DNA from: Paraphysomonas bandaiensis
Lineage: Eukaryota; Chrysophyceae
Length of the DNA stretch: 64,000 nucleotides
Assembly (NCBI GenBank): GCA_965644295.1
Contig: CBFFRP010000111.1
Coordinates: 124,001-188,000 of the forward strand
Direction: 5' to 3'
The notes below the pieces were generated by a model that saw only the letters and a program-made list of their open reading frames with translations, was not told the origin of the DNA and ran no database searches. Below are positions 11,717 to 23,860 of the stretch, piece after piece. Position 1 is the stretch's first letter. Each line of letters opens with the position of its first letter. A program made the translations under genes and the position numbers.

Positions 11717-12796
11717 ATGATATTTCGCGTGGGTACATTGTCCCGAAAGTACTTAGTATACAAAAAGGAGAAAACATCCTTCATCAAACAGCTTGTGAAG
11801 AAAACTCGAGCGTCCTCTGAGGATCGTATAATTGCAAGAAGAAATGTGTATGAACGTATTGACTACGATGACACGCCATGGGGCCTCCTGCTGAGGGATG
11901 CAAGGATAAGAGACCCAACAACTCGTGAAGGTATGACTTCTGGTACTGTTTTATATATCACGTGACTCTGCATCAGGCAAGCTTTTCAGAACGCGTTTTC
12001 GAGTTCCGTATCAAATGTTTCAAGAAATAGTCCTATGGGCTAAAGATTCCTCACTTCGTAAGAATAAGTTAACAGGGCAACCCATCGCTGATACTGACGC
12101 GATAGGTATTTTCCTGTTTAGAATATTTGAGGTTGTTTGAACTGTGTATTCTAGGTCGTAAAAGTGAAGAATACACATGACGACAACGAAGAGGAGATAA
12201 AGGGTTTATATTTCATTTGTGATGGAGGATATCATAAATGGAGGTGCATGCAGTGTCCAGTTAAAAATACATCTGCCCATGACCTCAGAATCTGGTCAAA
12301 GTGGCTAGAATCGGTTCGCAAGGACATCGAATGCACATTCGGTATACTCAAGGGGCGTTTTCGAATTCTAAAAATTCCTATTCTGCTTCAAAGTAAAGAG
12401 GAAATTGACAATGTATTTTTCACATGCTGTTGTCTACACAATGAGATCATGAGGGATGATAACTTGTTTAAGCTGTGGGAGCAGGGTGTGGAATGGAATG
12501 GACCAGATGGATTTCATGATTTATGCGACATAGATAAAGCATTTAAAGTTCACAGAGAAAATAACGGTAAGTTGAAAGAAGTTGTGCTTAGAGTACAGAG
12601 AGACACAGATCTAACAGATCCCAAACATCGATGTGGTACATTGTTTGATACAGTTGAAGCTGTACGTACTGAAGTTGAAAATGAGCACACTGTCCTCAGA
12701 AATAAATTTGTTAACCATTTCATGCGTATGTGTAGTGATAAAACTGTTAACCATTTCATGCGTATGTGTAGTGATAAAACTGTTGTATGGTCATAA
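11717..12796 (+). pseudogene. PIF/Harbinger DDE transposase, catalytic core incomplete
   Basis: The first exon starts at 11717 and runs to about 11930 (TPWGLLLRDARIRDPTTREG). A 48-nt intron follows, then an exon beginning KLFRTRFRVPYQMFQEIV, which matches the F-R-V-P segment before the DDE core of this family. A second open stretch (12164-12796) carries the later catalytic part, FICDGGYHKW and ECTFGILKGRFRILK, supplying the second Asp and the Glu. The region with the first catalytic Asp is absent between about 12110 and 12150, so the gene looks internally deleted. A 33-bp direct duplication near the 3' end repeats VNHFMRMCSDKT. Confidence 0.8.
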
Positions 12797-13326
12797 TTAA
12801 AAACTGATTTGTTTCATAAGTACAGTTGATTACTTAGCTCATGCAATTAACATAGCAAATAGCATATTATTATGCAGTAATTATAGTATAGCTGATGCCA
12901 ACATGTGATTATATGCTATAACTAGAATTGCATTGGCATTTTGATAATCTTTCAATCGGAAACGATATCCGAGAGGTCCACAGAGTTCTCAATGACAGAA
13001 GTCTCAGGAGAGTCGCAAGTAAATTGCAGCATGTGAGGTGTGCTGCTCGTTGAGTTCGATGTTATAGTAAACATAGTAAACCGGAAACATAGTAAAATAA
13101 TATCTGAACTCCTCCATACGATTGTGACGGGCTGTCATTCTGACCTCATATTCTCCTATGCTATTAGAATCTCCTTCCGAATAACCAGACTCCTTCAAGC
13201 TCTTATTGCGCTGCTCCTTTCTTCATTTCGAACCTTTTGGTATCTTTTCTTGGGGTTTCTCACTGGAAGGACCATTACCGACAATAACTTTGAAACCATC
13301 CCAATAATGTTCCCCAGCTGGTAGGC

Positions 13327-13660
13327 CTACTTGCATGAACACAATAAAATCGATCGGACCAAGATAACTACCATTGGGGTCAAATGGCTTGGGGTTGCTG
13401 TCATTATTATCATATAACTCGCCTCCCGAATTTGTGCTAGAGCTCTCCTTTTCACCCTTTCAGCTTCTTTACGATTCCAGGAGAGCTCCAACGTCTTTAT
13501 GAGCAACTCCCTCATCTGTACGCCGGACGGTATTGTTCCGTTGCTCTGCAATCGTCGTGGTCTTGACACCATGGGTCTCCATGCCTGCCAAAGCAATAGC
13601 AAGCTTCTGCCAATGTTTGAGACTGTAAATCATTGCGATCTGTGCTGTTTATCAGGCATA
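13327..13660 (-). pseudogene. Harbinger second ORF, deleted remnant
   Basis: Minus-strand sequence encodes a short segment (LALAGMETHGVKTTTI) joined to the downstream WNRKEAER segment. The same two segments are far apart in the related element near 56.88-57.48 kb. This copy has therefore lost the middle, and its frame is shifted at the junction. PIF/Harbinger elements commonly carry a second, DNA-binding ORF, which this may be. I cannot confirm the domain. Confidence 0.5.
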
Positions 13661-13901
13661 TAAGCCCTAATTAGTGCTCTATTGTGTAAAAATGTCTTCC
13701 ACTCTTGATTTATGTCTTCGAAGACAAAAAGACATAAATTTGCTCATATTTATGTCTTTTTGTCTCCCGAAGACAGAAAGACATTTTGTCTTTTGGTCGA
13801 TTTCTGTCTTTTGTCCTCCCATAATTCCTGCTTTTCATGCCAGGAAGACAAAATGTCTTCCGTCTTTTTGTCTTTTGTCTTCACCATAATTAGTGGCCTG
13901 A

Positions 13902-14382
13902 TAGAATTCTATACAAACATAAAATTCTAATAAAAAAAATTGGTGTACAGTTCTGTGTATGTGTCTATGTATAGTGTAGCGTACTGTACATGTCGACTCT
14001 CCCTGTACTGCTGTACAGCAGTGTGTATATGTACAGATTGACAGATGTATATGGGACTCTATGTACTGCTGTACAGGAGTATGTATATGTAGAGATGTAC
14101 ATATAGATGTTCCATTCCTATTGAACTCTCACTATATATACATACACACACTGCATATAACATCACCCCCCCTCCCTCCCTCTCTCTCTATATATAAGCA
14201 ACATCATATTAATCAGATCTATTTTCAATACACTCTATACCCCTTAAACCTCATGTTCTAACTACCCCTCTCTTAATCTAATCACCACCTCTATCATCTC
14301 CATACATATGACTGTATACACACCTTAAATAACACTCATATCACAATCATATAACCATAATCTCATAATTCAATTCAATACT
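13902..14382. promoter_or_regulatory. upstream region of the RING-H2 gene
   Basis: AT-rich with repeated TGTACTGCTGTACAG-like palindromic stretches (about 14005-14080) and a CT-rich run near 14165-14190 that could be a 5' UTR pyrimidine tract. No other gene seen. Confidence 0.35.
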
Positions 14383-15153
14383 GTGTATATATCTATAAAT
14401 AAGGGAAAAATAACAACAACAAACAATATGAATCATACATTAAGAAATAGTGTGATAAGATACAGTGAAGCACGCAGTGGATTTCGTCGTAGACTTCAAT
14501 TGATCGCTTTAGCATGCTGCAGTAGCACACTTTTAATGTTAATGTTGTATGCATACCTTTTTGACTCTAATAATGATAGTAAAGAAACTAATGGGAAGAA
14601 ATCTCCAGAATCGAACAAATATTTCTATGTACTGTTACTGGTGTTGTTTGTATCGTTATCAGTCGTGAACATTATTCGACAAATATATCTGAGATTACTT
14701 GGACAGATGGAAGCAGAAGGAAATAGTGCAAGTCATAATGTGGAATATCTGGAGGCTCAGAGTATTGGGCGATTACTGAGGATGAATAGTCGCGACATGC
14801 TAGGCCCACGCGGTATCTCCCGCTTACACCTTGCCCTTATGAGACGGCAGAGGGACTTCACTGGAGATGATTATGAAATGTTGCAACAGTTGGACGAAGG
14901 GGTCACTACCGGGAAGCCGAAAGGTGCTACTGAAGGTGAATTATTACGGTTTCCCACACATACGCTGACTGCTCGAGACGTGGAGTCTTCTCATGCAGAG
15001 TCGAAAGAGTGTTCGATTTGTCTGGAACCATTTGAGCAAGGAGAAGTGGTCAAAATTATTCCTTGTCTACATAGGTTTCATCAGAATTGTATTGACACTT
15101 GGCTTAGAAGTCAAGCAATATGCCCTGTCTGTAAATTCTCTGCCGTAGAGTAG
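14383..15153 (+). CDS. RING-H2 membrane-anchored E3 ubiquitin ligase-like protein
   Basis: Single-exon open frame of 256 residues. Two hydrophobic segments (about residues 35-57 and 80-102) predict membrane anchoring. A linker follows and then a complete C-terminal RING-H2 finger from about residue 210: CSICLEPF, IPCLHRFHQNCIDTWL and CPVCK supply the C3H2C3 zinc ligands. Proteins of this layout act as E3 ligases that recruit E2 enzymes to membranes. The substrate cannot be told from sequence. Translation could also begin at the Met at residue 16 (MNHTLRNS), which would leave the membrane segments intact. Confidence 0.88.
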   Translation: MYISINKGKITTTNNMNHTLRNSVIRYSEARSGFRRRLQLIALACCSSTLLMLMLYAYLFDSNNDSKETNGKKSPESNKYFYVLLLVLFVSLSVVNIIRQIYLRLLGQMEAEGNSASHNVEYLEAQSIGRLLRMNSRDMLGPRGISRLHLALMRRQRDFTGDDYEMLQQLDEGVTTGKPKGATEGELLRFPTHTLTARDVESSHAESKECSICLEPFEQGEVVKIIPCLHRFHQNCIDTWLRSQAICPVCKFSAVE

Positions 15154-16833
15154 AAGTTACCGTATACGACTGTATAGATACGATTTTGTTCTGTTGTAAT
15201 TTTTGTCTCGTACAAATGTGACGCAACTGTATTTGGTACTATGTATCGAATTGTTAAGTATTTCTATATTTTTGGTGTAATTTTGTCTCAACGATGTAAT
15301 GTAAAATTCCACCCGGAAGGAGTGGCCATGGATGTTTTGATGTACAGACATACAGCAAAACAAAATTGTACATACAGATTAAATCAATTAATTATAATTC
15401 TTCGTAGACGAAGAGTTGAAGCAAAGTAATGTGATACTAGGATGCCTTGTCCTAGCTTCATAGACTTTGCCCACGATTCTAATCTGATCTACATAGAGTG
15501 TTCCCAGATCCTAGAGGAAGAGTAACATCATCCAATCAGTATTTTATTCGCCGTACTGACGGACCTTCGCAGTTGGTATTTTTTTTCATTCTTATTTGTT
15601 TAGTATAATAAAGCAAATGATATCAGCATGTGTGTTTACTTTCTTTTACTTGTGTCTTACAATCTCCATGTGTTCCTACATGCATAAGGATGCATATTAG
15701 AGTAGCCATATATCAGAATACTGTCAAATATCTACTAGTTATGAAGTCATTTTGGGCTAATATATATAAGAAAGCTTGTAGTACTTCAACTCTTTAGGAG
15801 ATACATATGAATGACCTTTTAATAGTTTCCTCTATCTTTGGAATAGCTATACTTCTACATATGTTATGACATAGCTGAGGTGTAGATAAAGAAAACTGCA
15901 AATTAGTGTGGCAAAACACTAATAGTTCTAGTAATTTATTTATCATGCACACTTGTTGTGGTCGTTCTAAAGATTCAGTACACTAAATACCATCTTCATA
16001 GTGAAAGCGTAAGAGTCAATGATATATTGTAGTGCTTTGTTGTGTAGTATACGTATAGTATGACTCCATTTGATTTGCAAATCAGTCGCAATGGACACAA
16101 CTCATAATGAAATATCCGATACAAATTTGTGTGTCAAAAACTTCAGTCATGTACAGCAGATGTACGCAAGGAAGTTTCGTGAGCTGTATGAGTGTGCTGT
16201 TACGGCTATATTTCTATTTGAAATCAACTCCATAAACGAACTATTATACCACATGTCTAGATGTTAATGTGATGTTACTTGAATTTCGCGTCAATCCCTG
16301 TGAACATCCTACCCAATGATATCAAAGAAACACATATTCATAGGTATAAAGATCATAAAACCATCATCATCAGCAGATCAAATATATCATTAAAACAGGG
16401 TTTTTCGTATTTTTAACAATAAACAAATTATAAAAAAGGGTTATTTTTAAGTCTATATCGAAATAGGGATCTGGAACATACTCTACATCGAGATACTGGA
16501 CAGCAGCATATGTATGTGTACATATGGTTTGTACATACGACTATACAGCAGTCACAGTACGTTGAACTAACTCTCCATATATACATATACATACATACAT
16601 ACATATCGTCAGCAGGTCACATCATCACATTCACATTCACTCACTCACAACAAACTGCATTTCATAGTATTTCATTAATCAAACTAATCATATCATTCAT
16701 TCACTCATCTCATAATTAATCTACTTGTGTTTACATATACTCATACCAGCTAATGAAGTACTAGTATATACATATATATACACAGTCATATGAACCGTAT
16801 CTGAAAGTAGTTATCATATCCATTTGTGTTGTT
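15154..16833. other. intergenic, no supported gene
   Basis: Nearly 1.7 kb of AT-rich DNA. A 65-codon frame at 16070-16267 is open but has no recognisable features and no clear splice neighbours. A short TACA-rich stretch lies at 16580-16600. Confidence 0.5.
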
Positions 16834-17158
16834 ATGATTGGTACAAATTTAACAACTGAAATTATTATATTTTGTGCATTTGGTTCACTACTTTGTTGTA
16901 TTGTTTATCATTTTTTTAGAAGCACAAGATATCAACACAGTGGCCATTCACGTGTCAGGTTTGTTAGCATTCATGTTATATTATCTTATGAGATATGAGC
17001 TAATTATAGTTTTCAGTCCACTCTTATTTAGGGGAACTCCAACGAGTGCAGTCCAAAATAGCAACAGAATTAATTCACCTCACAGTGCGGTTGATGTTAG
17101 AGATGATTTCGATGGGTGCTACGATATTGTGCAAGTGCAAAGTTATGATGATAGTTAA
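16834..17158 (+). CDS. small single-pass membrane protein, 2 exons, unknown
   Basis: Exons 16834-16958 and 17017-17158 join in phase across a 58-nt GT-AG intron to give 88 residues. The N-terminus (MIGTNLTTEIIIFCAFGSLL) is a strong hydrophobic signal-anchor followed by a basic HFFRSTR stretch. The C-terminal half is hydrophilic and acidic, ending VQVQSYDDS. I do not recognise the family. A simpler reading with a start at 16874 would run through the intron and lose the anchor, so I prefer the spliced model. Confidence 0.55.
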
Positions 17159-17820
17159 ACCTCCAGTCTGAACCTTAGCATATGGGCATTTTTATTATGT
17201 ATGTGTACATTTATGTGTTACTTGATAGCAAACTTATGCAGTTGTGTGGGTTATTATTTATATATCGGCCGCTATAATTGCGTTTTATCTCTTATGTCGT
17301 ATTGCTTAACTGTTTCTACTTTTGCTATGTATAATCAACGTAATTTCCCACTGAAATTGAGGGATATAATCATGAACCATGTTCCGTTTAGTGTGCAATA
17401 TGTTGATGGCACATCTGTCATGTCTGTGTCGTTTATGCTGGTTCCAAAGCTGCCGGGAGCAACAATAAATCAGCTATTTTGTACAAGTAACTACAATATA
17501 TAGTCAATTCAGTTTGTCATAATTTTATTGCCATCACAATTTACCTGGTGTTCTTAATTATTAGGGATCTATTATTGGCCCTAGTCAACTGGGTGTCCTA
17601 ACTTAGTCACACCAAAATTGGTGTAAAAACGTAGCCAAGTGGTTGAAATACTCAGTCATTAAATAATTCATATTTTCAGTTTACAATGACTAGTATGTGT
17701 TTATGGTATTCATTCAAATATGGGAGAATAGTCTAGATATCGGCACATCACATTTCATCCTTACAGTGGGTGCATTCGTAAGCACTTTAGCATAGCACAT
17801 ACACCCCTATGACCCAATTT
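17159..17820. other. 3' region of the small membrane protein gene
   Basis: Contains an open frame at 17201-17503 (100 codons) with hydrophobic start and no recognisable domain. It could be 3' UTR or an unrelated small gene. No further support. Confidence 0.35.
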
Positions 17821-18090
17821 CTATGGAAACTGCTCCATCTGTAGCCTCTTACTATACTTTCGAGCTTTTAGCCGCTGAAATTCCTGTTTCTTCATTGGCG
17901 GCGTAAAAATTAGCACATTCGTACAGTCCTCGAAATCACTTCCGTCATCAAAGTCGGCATTTTCATCGTCTGAAGATAAATGTGGTCGTTATTCCAGGAA
18001 ACTTGGAATATCTAATGATATATGTGAAGTTCTATCAACGACTTTATTGACCATACCTTCTTCCTCAGAGAACTGAATAAAGGAATTCAT
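17821..18090 (-). CDS. 60-residue acidic/basic microprotein, 2 exons, unknown
   Basis: Exons 18057-18090 and 17821-17969 on the minus strand join in phase across an 87-nt intron. The protein starts MNSFIQFSEEEDDENADFDD, passes through TNVLIFTPP and ends in a basic helix (MKKQEFQRLKARKYSKRL). The strongly polarised charge pattern and clean splice sites argue that it is real despite its size. I cannot name the family. It lies downstream of, and on the same strand as, the PH-domain gene. Confidence 0.5.
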
Positions 18091-18943
18091 AAGTTATAGA
18101 AAGCTATATAACTGTATTGTTTCAAGTACTATATAATATGTATTAATTGATGTTGGAATGTTTTTTTAAATGCTCTTCGAGGCAGTAATGATGTAAGGAA
18201 GTATCTTGTACAGTCAGAATGATGTATCAAAATCCTTTCAAAATGCGGTTTGTATTCATTCATATTTAGTATAAACTATAAACGCGAGTGCCACTAATAT
18301 CATGATGTTTCCAAAGGGAACTACCCCATTCCAATAGTGTGGCTATAGTGTAGGCTCGCTGGTACACCACATATGACACCAAGATTTTGCGCTGATTCTA
18401 CATAGCCACACACCCAACCGTTCACCATCACTAAAACTAAAAACTAAAAAACATACTTCGAAGGGTCTATATTCATACTTGAGCGGTGCAGTCCTGCCTA
18501 TATCTTTTCTGTTCTCTGCTTTTTTTGACTTGATCTATGCTGCATTGGCTTCACTTTACCTGCAGTGCGACTTCACTGTTCTTTAACGTGTAGATGCCTA
18601 GTTATATGCTAGTACAATTTATGACAAGGTTTATAACTAAAACTGACTAGGTTGAATACTATTTTCTTATTATCTATTTAACAATAGTTGTATTACGTAG
18701 TTTGATATTTTATTTAGCAGTGCACTCAACACGGGTTAATAACTCCAGTTTATGAATATTCTTTATCATTACGATTGACATATCAAGCCTTTCACCACTC
18801 ACTCAATACATTTAATCGACGAATGTGGCATTGATGACCAGGAAATAAACACCTATCAGAATTCATAGTACCGCGTATTCAACCACTTCACTACATATTT
18901 ATCATTCAGCTGCAAAACTAACTCAACACGAAATAACAACATG
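18091..18943. other. intergenic, no supported gene
   Basis: AT-rich. No coding frame, RNA gene or repeat that I can support. Confidence 0.5.
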
Positions 18944-19707
18944 TCACGGACTACTATATGATTCATATACAGTATTTTGTGGCTGAGATTTAATTTCATC
19001 AGACATGACGGATATCCACGTATCTCTTTCAGCCGCTGTGTCGCATATAAAAGTTTTGTTCACCGAATCAGTTGTTCTTAGTTGAAATGAATACTGCAGG
19101 AAGAGTATAACATTAGGGAGGCAACATAAACAAATAAACCACATACCGAGTAATCTCTTGTGGCAGAATTTTGGGTCACCGTCGACTTCCGAGGTATTTG
19201 AATGATAGATACAGCAGCCTTCGCAATATCTGAATCATACCCGTACAATCGTACGGGTGCTGTCGACGTCGCCGGCGCTAATTTGAAATACTTTCTACGG
19301 TTGGTTCTATTGCCGGTCTCTGTCAACCATCCCTCGTGTAGGTACGTACCATTTGCTGTTATAGGACTGTGCGGTGATTTGTGCTGATGGGCTTGGTCCA
19401 ATTTATCTCCAAACATTTGCTTTAGAGTCCGTTGCTGACGCTTTAACATTTCATCATGTTCAACAGTTTTGTTGTGTATCGCCGGAATATGGGACTCCTT
19501 CTCTCGTAAATCCATTTCTATTCTTGCCAACCGTTGATGAAATGTATCCAACCATTCTTCATGTTTATGTTTCATGTTTAAAACATCGAATTCTCTGTCC
19601 ATTTGTGCTGCTTTCTCCTTCACTTTACTGTCAAGACTCTGCACTAATGACAGCTTCTCATTCAACATATCACGCCAATTATATGCAGGTTTATTTCGTG
19701 ATTTCAT
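18944..19707 (-). CDS. coiled-coil protein with C-terminal PH-like domain, 2 exons
   Basis: Exons 19147-19707 and 18944-19093 (53-nt intron) give 236 residues. Residues 1-105 are charged and helical (KHEEWLDTFHQRLARIEMDL), consistent with a coiled coil. From about residue 120 a pleckstrin-homology pattern appears: YLHEGWLTETG, RRKYFKLA, then, across the intron, FQLRTTDSVNKTFICDTAAE and the signature ERDTWISVM with the conserved Trp of the C-terminal helix. PH domains bind phosphoinositides or proteins at membranes. The specific partner is unknown. The tail SQPQNTVYESYSSP is short and polar. Confidence 0.78.
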
Positions 19708-20084
19708 TATAAAGGTTTATGCTATAGTAAAGATCGAGTAGTAGTATACACACCTCAGTTCAATAGCATCATCAATTTAAGGTCAGTAAATCTTGCAAGT
19801 TAACAGTTACAGTTAAATATTAATACTCAATTGAATGATGTAATCCGTATATTATGAAATACAAATGAAATGAATATGTATAATAGTGATATATATGATG
19901 AAATTATAGTTATATTAATAAGTAATGCACTGAAAGGACAGCAACTGCATATATACAATCTAGAAATGAGATCCCAAACCATCACACAACACAGTTGACA
20001 GTTGGGATTATGGTATACCATACCTCCCTACTATACACACAATATCCATATCAATTATACGTACCTATGTAATAAAATACGTAG

Positions 20085-20229
20085 ATACATACATACATAC
20101 ATACATACATACATACATACATACATACATACATACATACATACATACATACATACATACATACATACATACATACATACATACATACATACATACATAC
20201 ATACATACATACATACATACATACATACA

Positions 20230-20260
<31 letters not shown>

Positions 20261-20894
20261 GTACATACATACACACATACATACATACATACATACATAC
20301 ATACATACATACATACATACATACATACATACATACATACATACATACATACATACATACATACATACATACATACATACATACATACATACATACATAC
20401 ATACATACATACATACATACATACATACATACATACATACATACATACATACATACATACATACATACATACATACATACATACATACATACATACATAC
20501 ATACATACATACATACATACATACATACATACATACATACATACATACATACATACATACATACATACATACATACATACATACATACATACATACATAC
20601 ATACATACATACATACATACATACATACATACATACATACATACATACATACATACATACATACATACATACATACATACATACATACATACATACATAC
20701 ATACATACATACATACATACATACATACATACATACATACATACATACATACATACATACATACATACATACATACATACATACATACATACATACATAC
20801 ATACATACATACATACATACATACATACATACATACATACATACATACATACATACATACATACATACATACATACATACATACATACATACAT
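20085..20894. repeat. (ATAC)n microsatellite, about 0.81 kb
   Basis: Nearly pure tetranucleotide tract, the complement of the motif at 171-1036, with minor interruptions around 20258-20276. It is followed by a TG/TATG-rich tail to about 20970. All long frames through it are repeat artefacts. Confidence 0.97.
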
Positions 20895-21163
20895 AGAGGG
20901 GCATCAGTTACACAGGGTAGGGTAGGGTATGTGTGTATGTATGTATGTGTGTGTATGTAAGTGTGTATTAGAGCAGCTCTGTTATCGCTCTGTAACTTAA
21001 GGCATATATATACACACCACACCAACAAACAAGATGTTATCATCTGAGTACATCTGATATCATCATACTCTTGTGGTGCATACATTAACGCATCTGATCA
21101 TAAGCCATACATACATATATACATACTCATATATACATACTCATCCATATATATATCTATATT

Positions 21164-23181
21164 ATGGACAGACTCGTTAAGAAGATCAAAGAACAGTTCT
21201 CTCATGAAGCGATTATTGAGATATATGTCTTAGATGAGACGGGTAGGCCGATGGAGCTGTATTCCGGTCTTCCCAGTGGACTGACCCCTTCCTACTTACA
21301 TGAGGTGCTGTACACTGCTATATACACACTGTTATAGTCACGCTGTTTCATATACACACTGTTATATACACTGTTTTATATACATAATGTTTTATTGATA
21401 TGGACTAAAACGGCAGCACAGGTTTTAAAAGATCCGAGTACATTTTATGTTTTCAGCGTAGTTGGTATTGATGAAAATTTTGCTGATTTGATAGATATTC
21501 ATAGAGATAAAATGTCCCGAAAAGAGTTTTGCTGGCTGACAGGTATTTTTTGAAGCTATAGTATGTTGAGTGTGTAGTTATTGTTTCCTGTGTCGTGTAT
21601 TTAGATCCTTCGCCTCCCCAAGCTGTTGACAGAACATCCACTACTATCTCATTGAAGTGGGATCCCGTGAATTTTTGTGGCGTAGATGTTTCTGTCGTTG
21701 CTGATTCCATTACTTATACACTTGAGGCATGCGAAGGTCAAGAGTGGCGTGGGGGATTAGCCTCTAAGTTTGTTACTGATCTGTCGGCTGATGATTACCG
21801 AGTGATGTGTAAGGGGTCACAAGTGGTTAGTGTCACTGTAGAGGATCTGAAGCCCGCTCAGTGGTATCACTTTCGCGTTAGTGTTCAATATGCCGGCACG
21901 GTCGTCACAAGCTCCTCGCGAGCTGTGTCAACCCTCACTTCACCACCAAGTAAACCATCTCAACCTAATATATATCTTATCATGAACGAAAACGATATGT
22001 TTGTCAATCGTGATCGATGGGAGCCACAAGTCCGTTTGACATGGGGTCCTCCCACGTGCAATGGTTCACAGATTCGGAAGTACCATATTCAATTGAAGGA
22101 ATACTATTCTTGTGCCTCAGATATGGTGTGGTCTCGAGGTAGTCCAAGCCGTGAGTCTGACGATGAAGATGATGGTCACCATACTAGTCGCAATACAGTC
22201 ACTAATATTGCAGGAGAAAACCTCGTCTCAGACAAGTGGCGTACTGTATATTGCAATCTGGTTCGCAGTCACCTTCTTGACCCTCCAAGGTTTAAATGCA
22301 AAGCATGGGGAATTCGACTGCGTGCTATGAATGCGTCAGGCTGGTCTCCTTACTGTGACGTCATGATCCTCGACCACCGATCGCACCCGAAGCTTTTCAC
22401 AACTAGGAAACCAACAACCGCCAGTAAGCTCCCTCCCTTACAGAAGTCTCCGTCAAGATGGTCCCCGAAGAATTCGACCCCTTCAAATAGTCAAATGTTA
22501 ACTCGAAAATCATACGGAGACGTGCCCACTAAGAACTCCTTCTTTTCCAATCAAGAAGGAATAGAAACACATACAGATAATGTGGACGTATGGACTGCGC
22601 CAGACGAAAGTGATAAACAGGATTCACAAGAAGAGCTGCAGAAGACCTTCTCATCGGCAATTAAGAATTTGCAGGAAGAAAGCAAAGAGGACACGACTTC
22701 TTCTCGAGCGCAGAGTGCACCCAATGTTCGATTCGAGTCATCACGCTGTAAGACTCCAAATTTTCTTCTGCCTGCCAATCACAAAGACCGAGAGAGAGTT
22801 GGAAAAGTCCTTGCTGTGGATGTTTCGCTGAGTCCAAGACGTAGTATTGCGGGTAAAAAGTCCGTAAATTCTACTCATGGCAGTACCACATCATGGGCGT
22901 CTGAGGTCCAGGAAGACTATGACCATTCTATTGAAAGAGAAATTGACAGGTTAGCGCACGACATACATTTCATATTCGTCACTATATTTTTTCTCTATTT
23001 ATGTGGTTTTACTGTAATAGAATATGGGAAAGAACATGTTTCAACAGAGAATTCATCAGAGAAGTTATACAAAACATTTCTGCTGACGCTTGAATGCGCC
23101 ATTATGAATCGTCGAAACGGTGATTACGCAGATTACGGCGAATTGGACACCTTGAGAATAGTTGTTGCCGATGCGCACTAG
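21164..23181 (+). CDS. fibronectin type III domain protein, at least 3 exons
   Basis: Exons 21164-21304, 21422-21542 and 21605-23181 join in phase. The first 88 residues (MDRLVKKIKEQFSHEAIIEI...) form an unrecognised N-terminal region. Two fibronectin-III-like modules follow. The first runs from PSPPQAVDRTSTTISLKWDP to WYHFRVSVQYAG; the second from PPSKPSQPN through VRLTWGPPTCNGSQIRKYHI to RLRAMNASGWSPYCD. The rest is Ser/Lys/Glu-rich and probably disordered. Near the end an in-frame GT...AG segment (22950-23022) is T-rich and encodes a hydrophobic run. If it is an intron the C-terminus changes to one reading RIWERTCFNREFIREV. Such proteins are usually scaffolds; no enzymatic domain is visible. 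Confidence 0.82.
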
Positions 23182-23658
23182 GGTAAAATAATATGTATGT
23201 ACATTGATAATGCATTGAAGAGATAAAGTTCATGTCAGAAGTTAGTTTTTACAGTGATATCATATGTTAGTGTTTTATTATCATATACTTACGTAAAGAA
23301 CAATATTCAAGCTGTACACAGATTTGCTAAGTTTGAACATATTACTGAAGTTAGTCAACGTTGTTCCTAACACTCACTTTGTTGTACATAATGTTTTTGT
23401 ACTTCCAAGAAAGAATTATAATTGTTAGTAATATTAATGAAGCACCTGACGAACAAAAAACGAAGGGAGAGAGACAAGGACAAGCCTTTTTACCCCCAAA
23501 CCCCTAGGGGCTTCTTCTCTTCGAGTGTTTCCAATTACAACCTTCGGTCGTAAGTCCTTGCAGTTTGTAAGTTCAACTTATAACTCATTATGAATAAGTT
23601 ATAATTACTTTATATATTATTTATATTCTTAAATAAAATTAATAACTTTATATATTTT

Positions 23659-23860
23659 TTATAATGTTTATAATAAAAAGTAATATAGATAGTAAAGTAG
23701 ATTTAATAAGTAGATTTAATAGTAGATATAGAGAGAGGAAAAAAATAAAATGAAAAATAATTTAATTTGTAAGGTTTGTAAAAACCCCGGGATTCTACCA
23801 TTAAAACTACTTATTAAATCTACTTTGTTATCTATATGACTTTTTTATAATAATGTATAA
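23659..23860. repeat. imperfect inverted repeat in AT-rich insert
   Basis: The left arm 23659-23713 and right arm 23807-23860 are reverse complements over about 54 positions with few mismatches, enclosing a loop of about 93 bases that contains a short GC-rich patch (ACCCCGGGAT). It lies inside the compositionally distinct insert upstream of the helicase-like gene. Confidence 0.85.

Larger units (their letters stand above)
11471..13898 (+). mobile_element. PIF/Harbinger DNA transposon, internally decayed
   Basis: The ends are inverted repeats starting GGCCACTAATTATGGTGAAG (11471 inward and 13898 inward). Beyond that the termini are built from degenerate AAGACAAAA/GTCTTTTG repeats. The element is flanked by a direct TGA on each side (11468-11470 and 13899-13901), a 3-bp target duplication typical of PIF/Harbinger. 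It contains a transposase gene on the plus strand and remains of a second open frame on the minus strand near 13430-13660. The related copy at 56.65-58.8 kb lies in the opposite orientation. Confidence 0.9.

Noticed and set aside
23770-23820. tRNA-like D-arm (reverse strand TAGTTTTAATGGTAGAATC)
   Set aside because: The start resembles a tRNA, but the following bases do not form anticodon or T-arm stems, so I do not call a tRNA gene.
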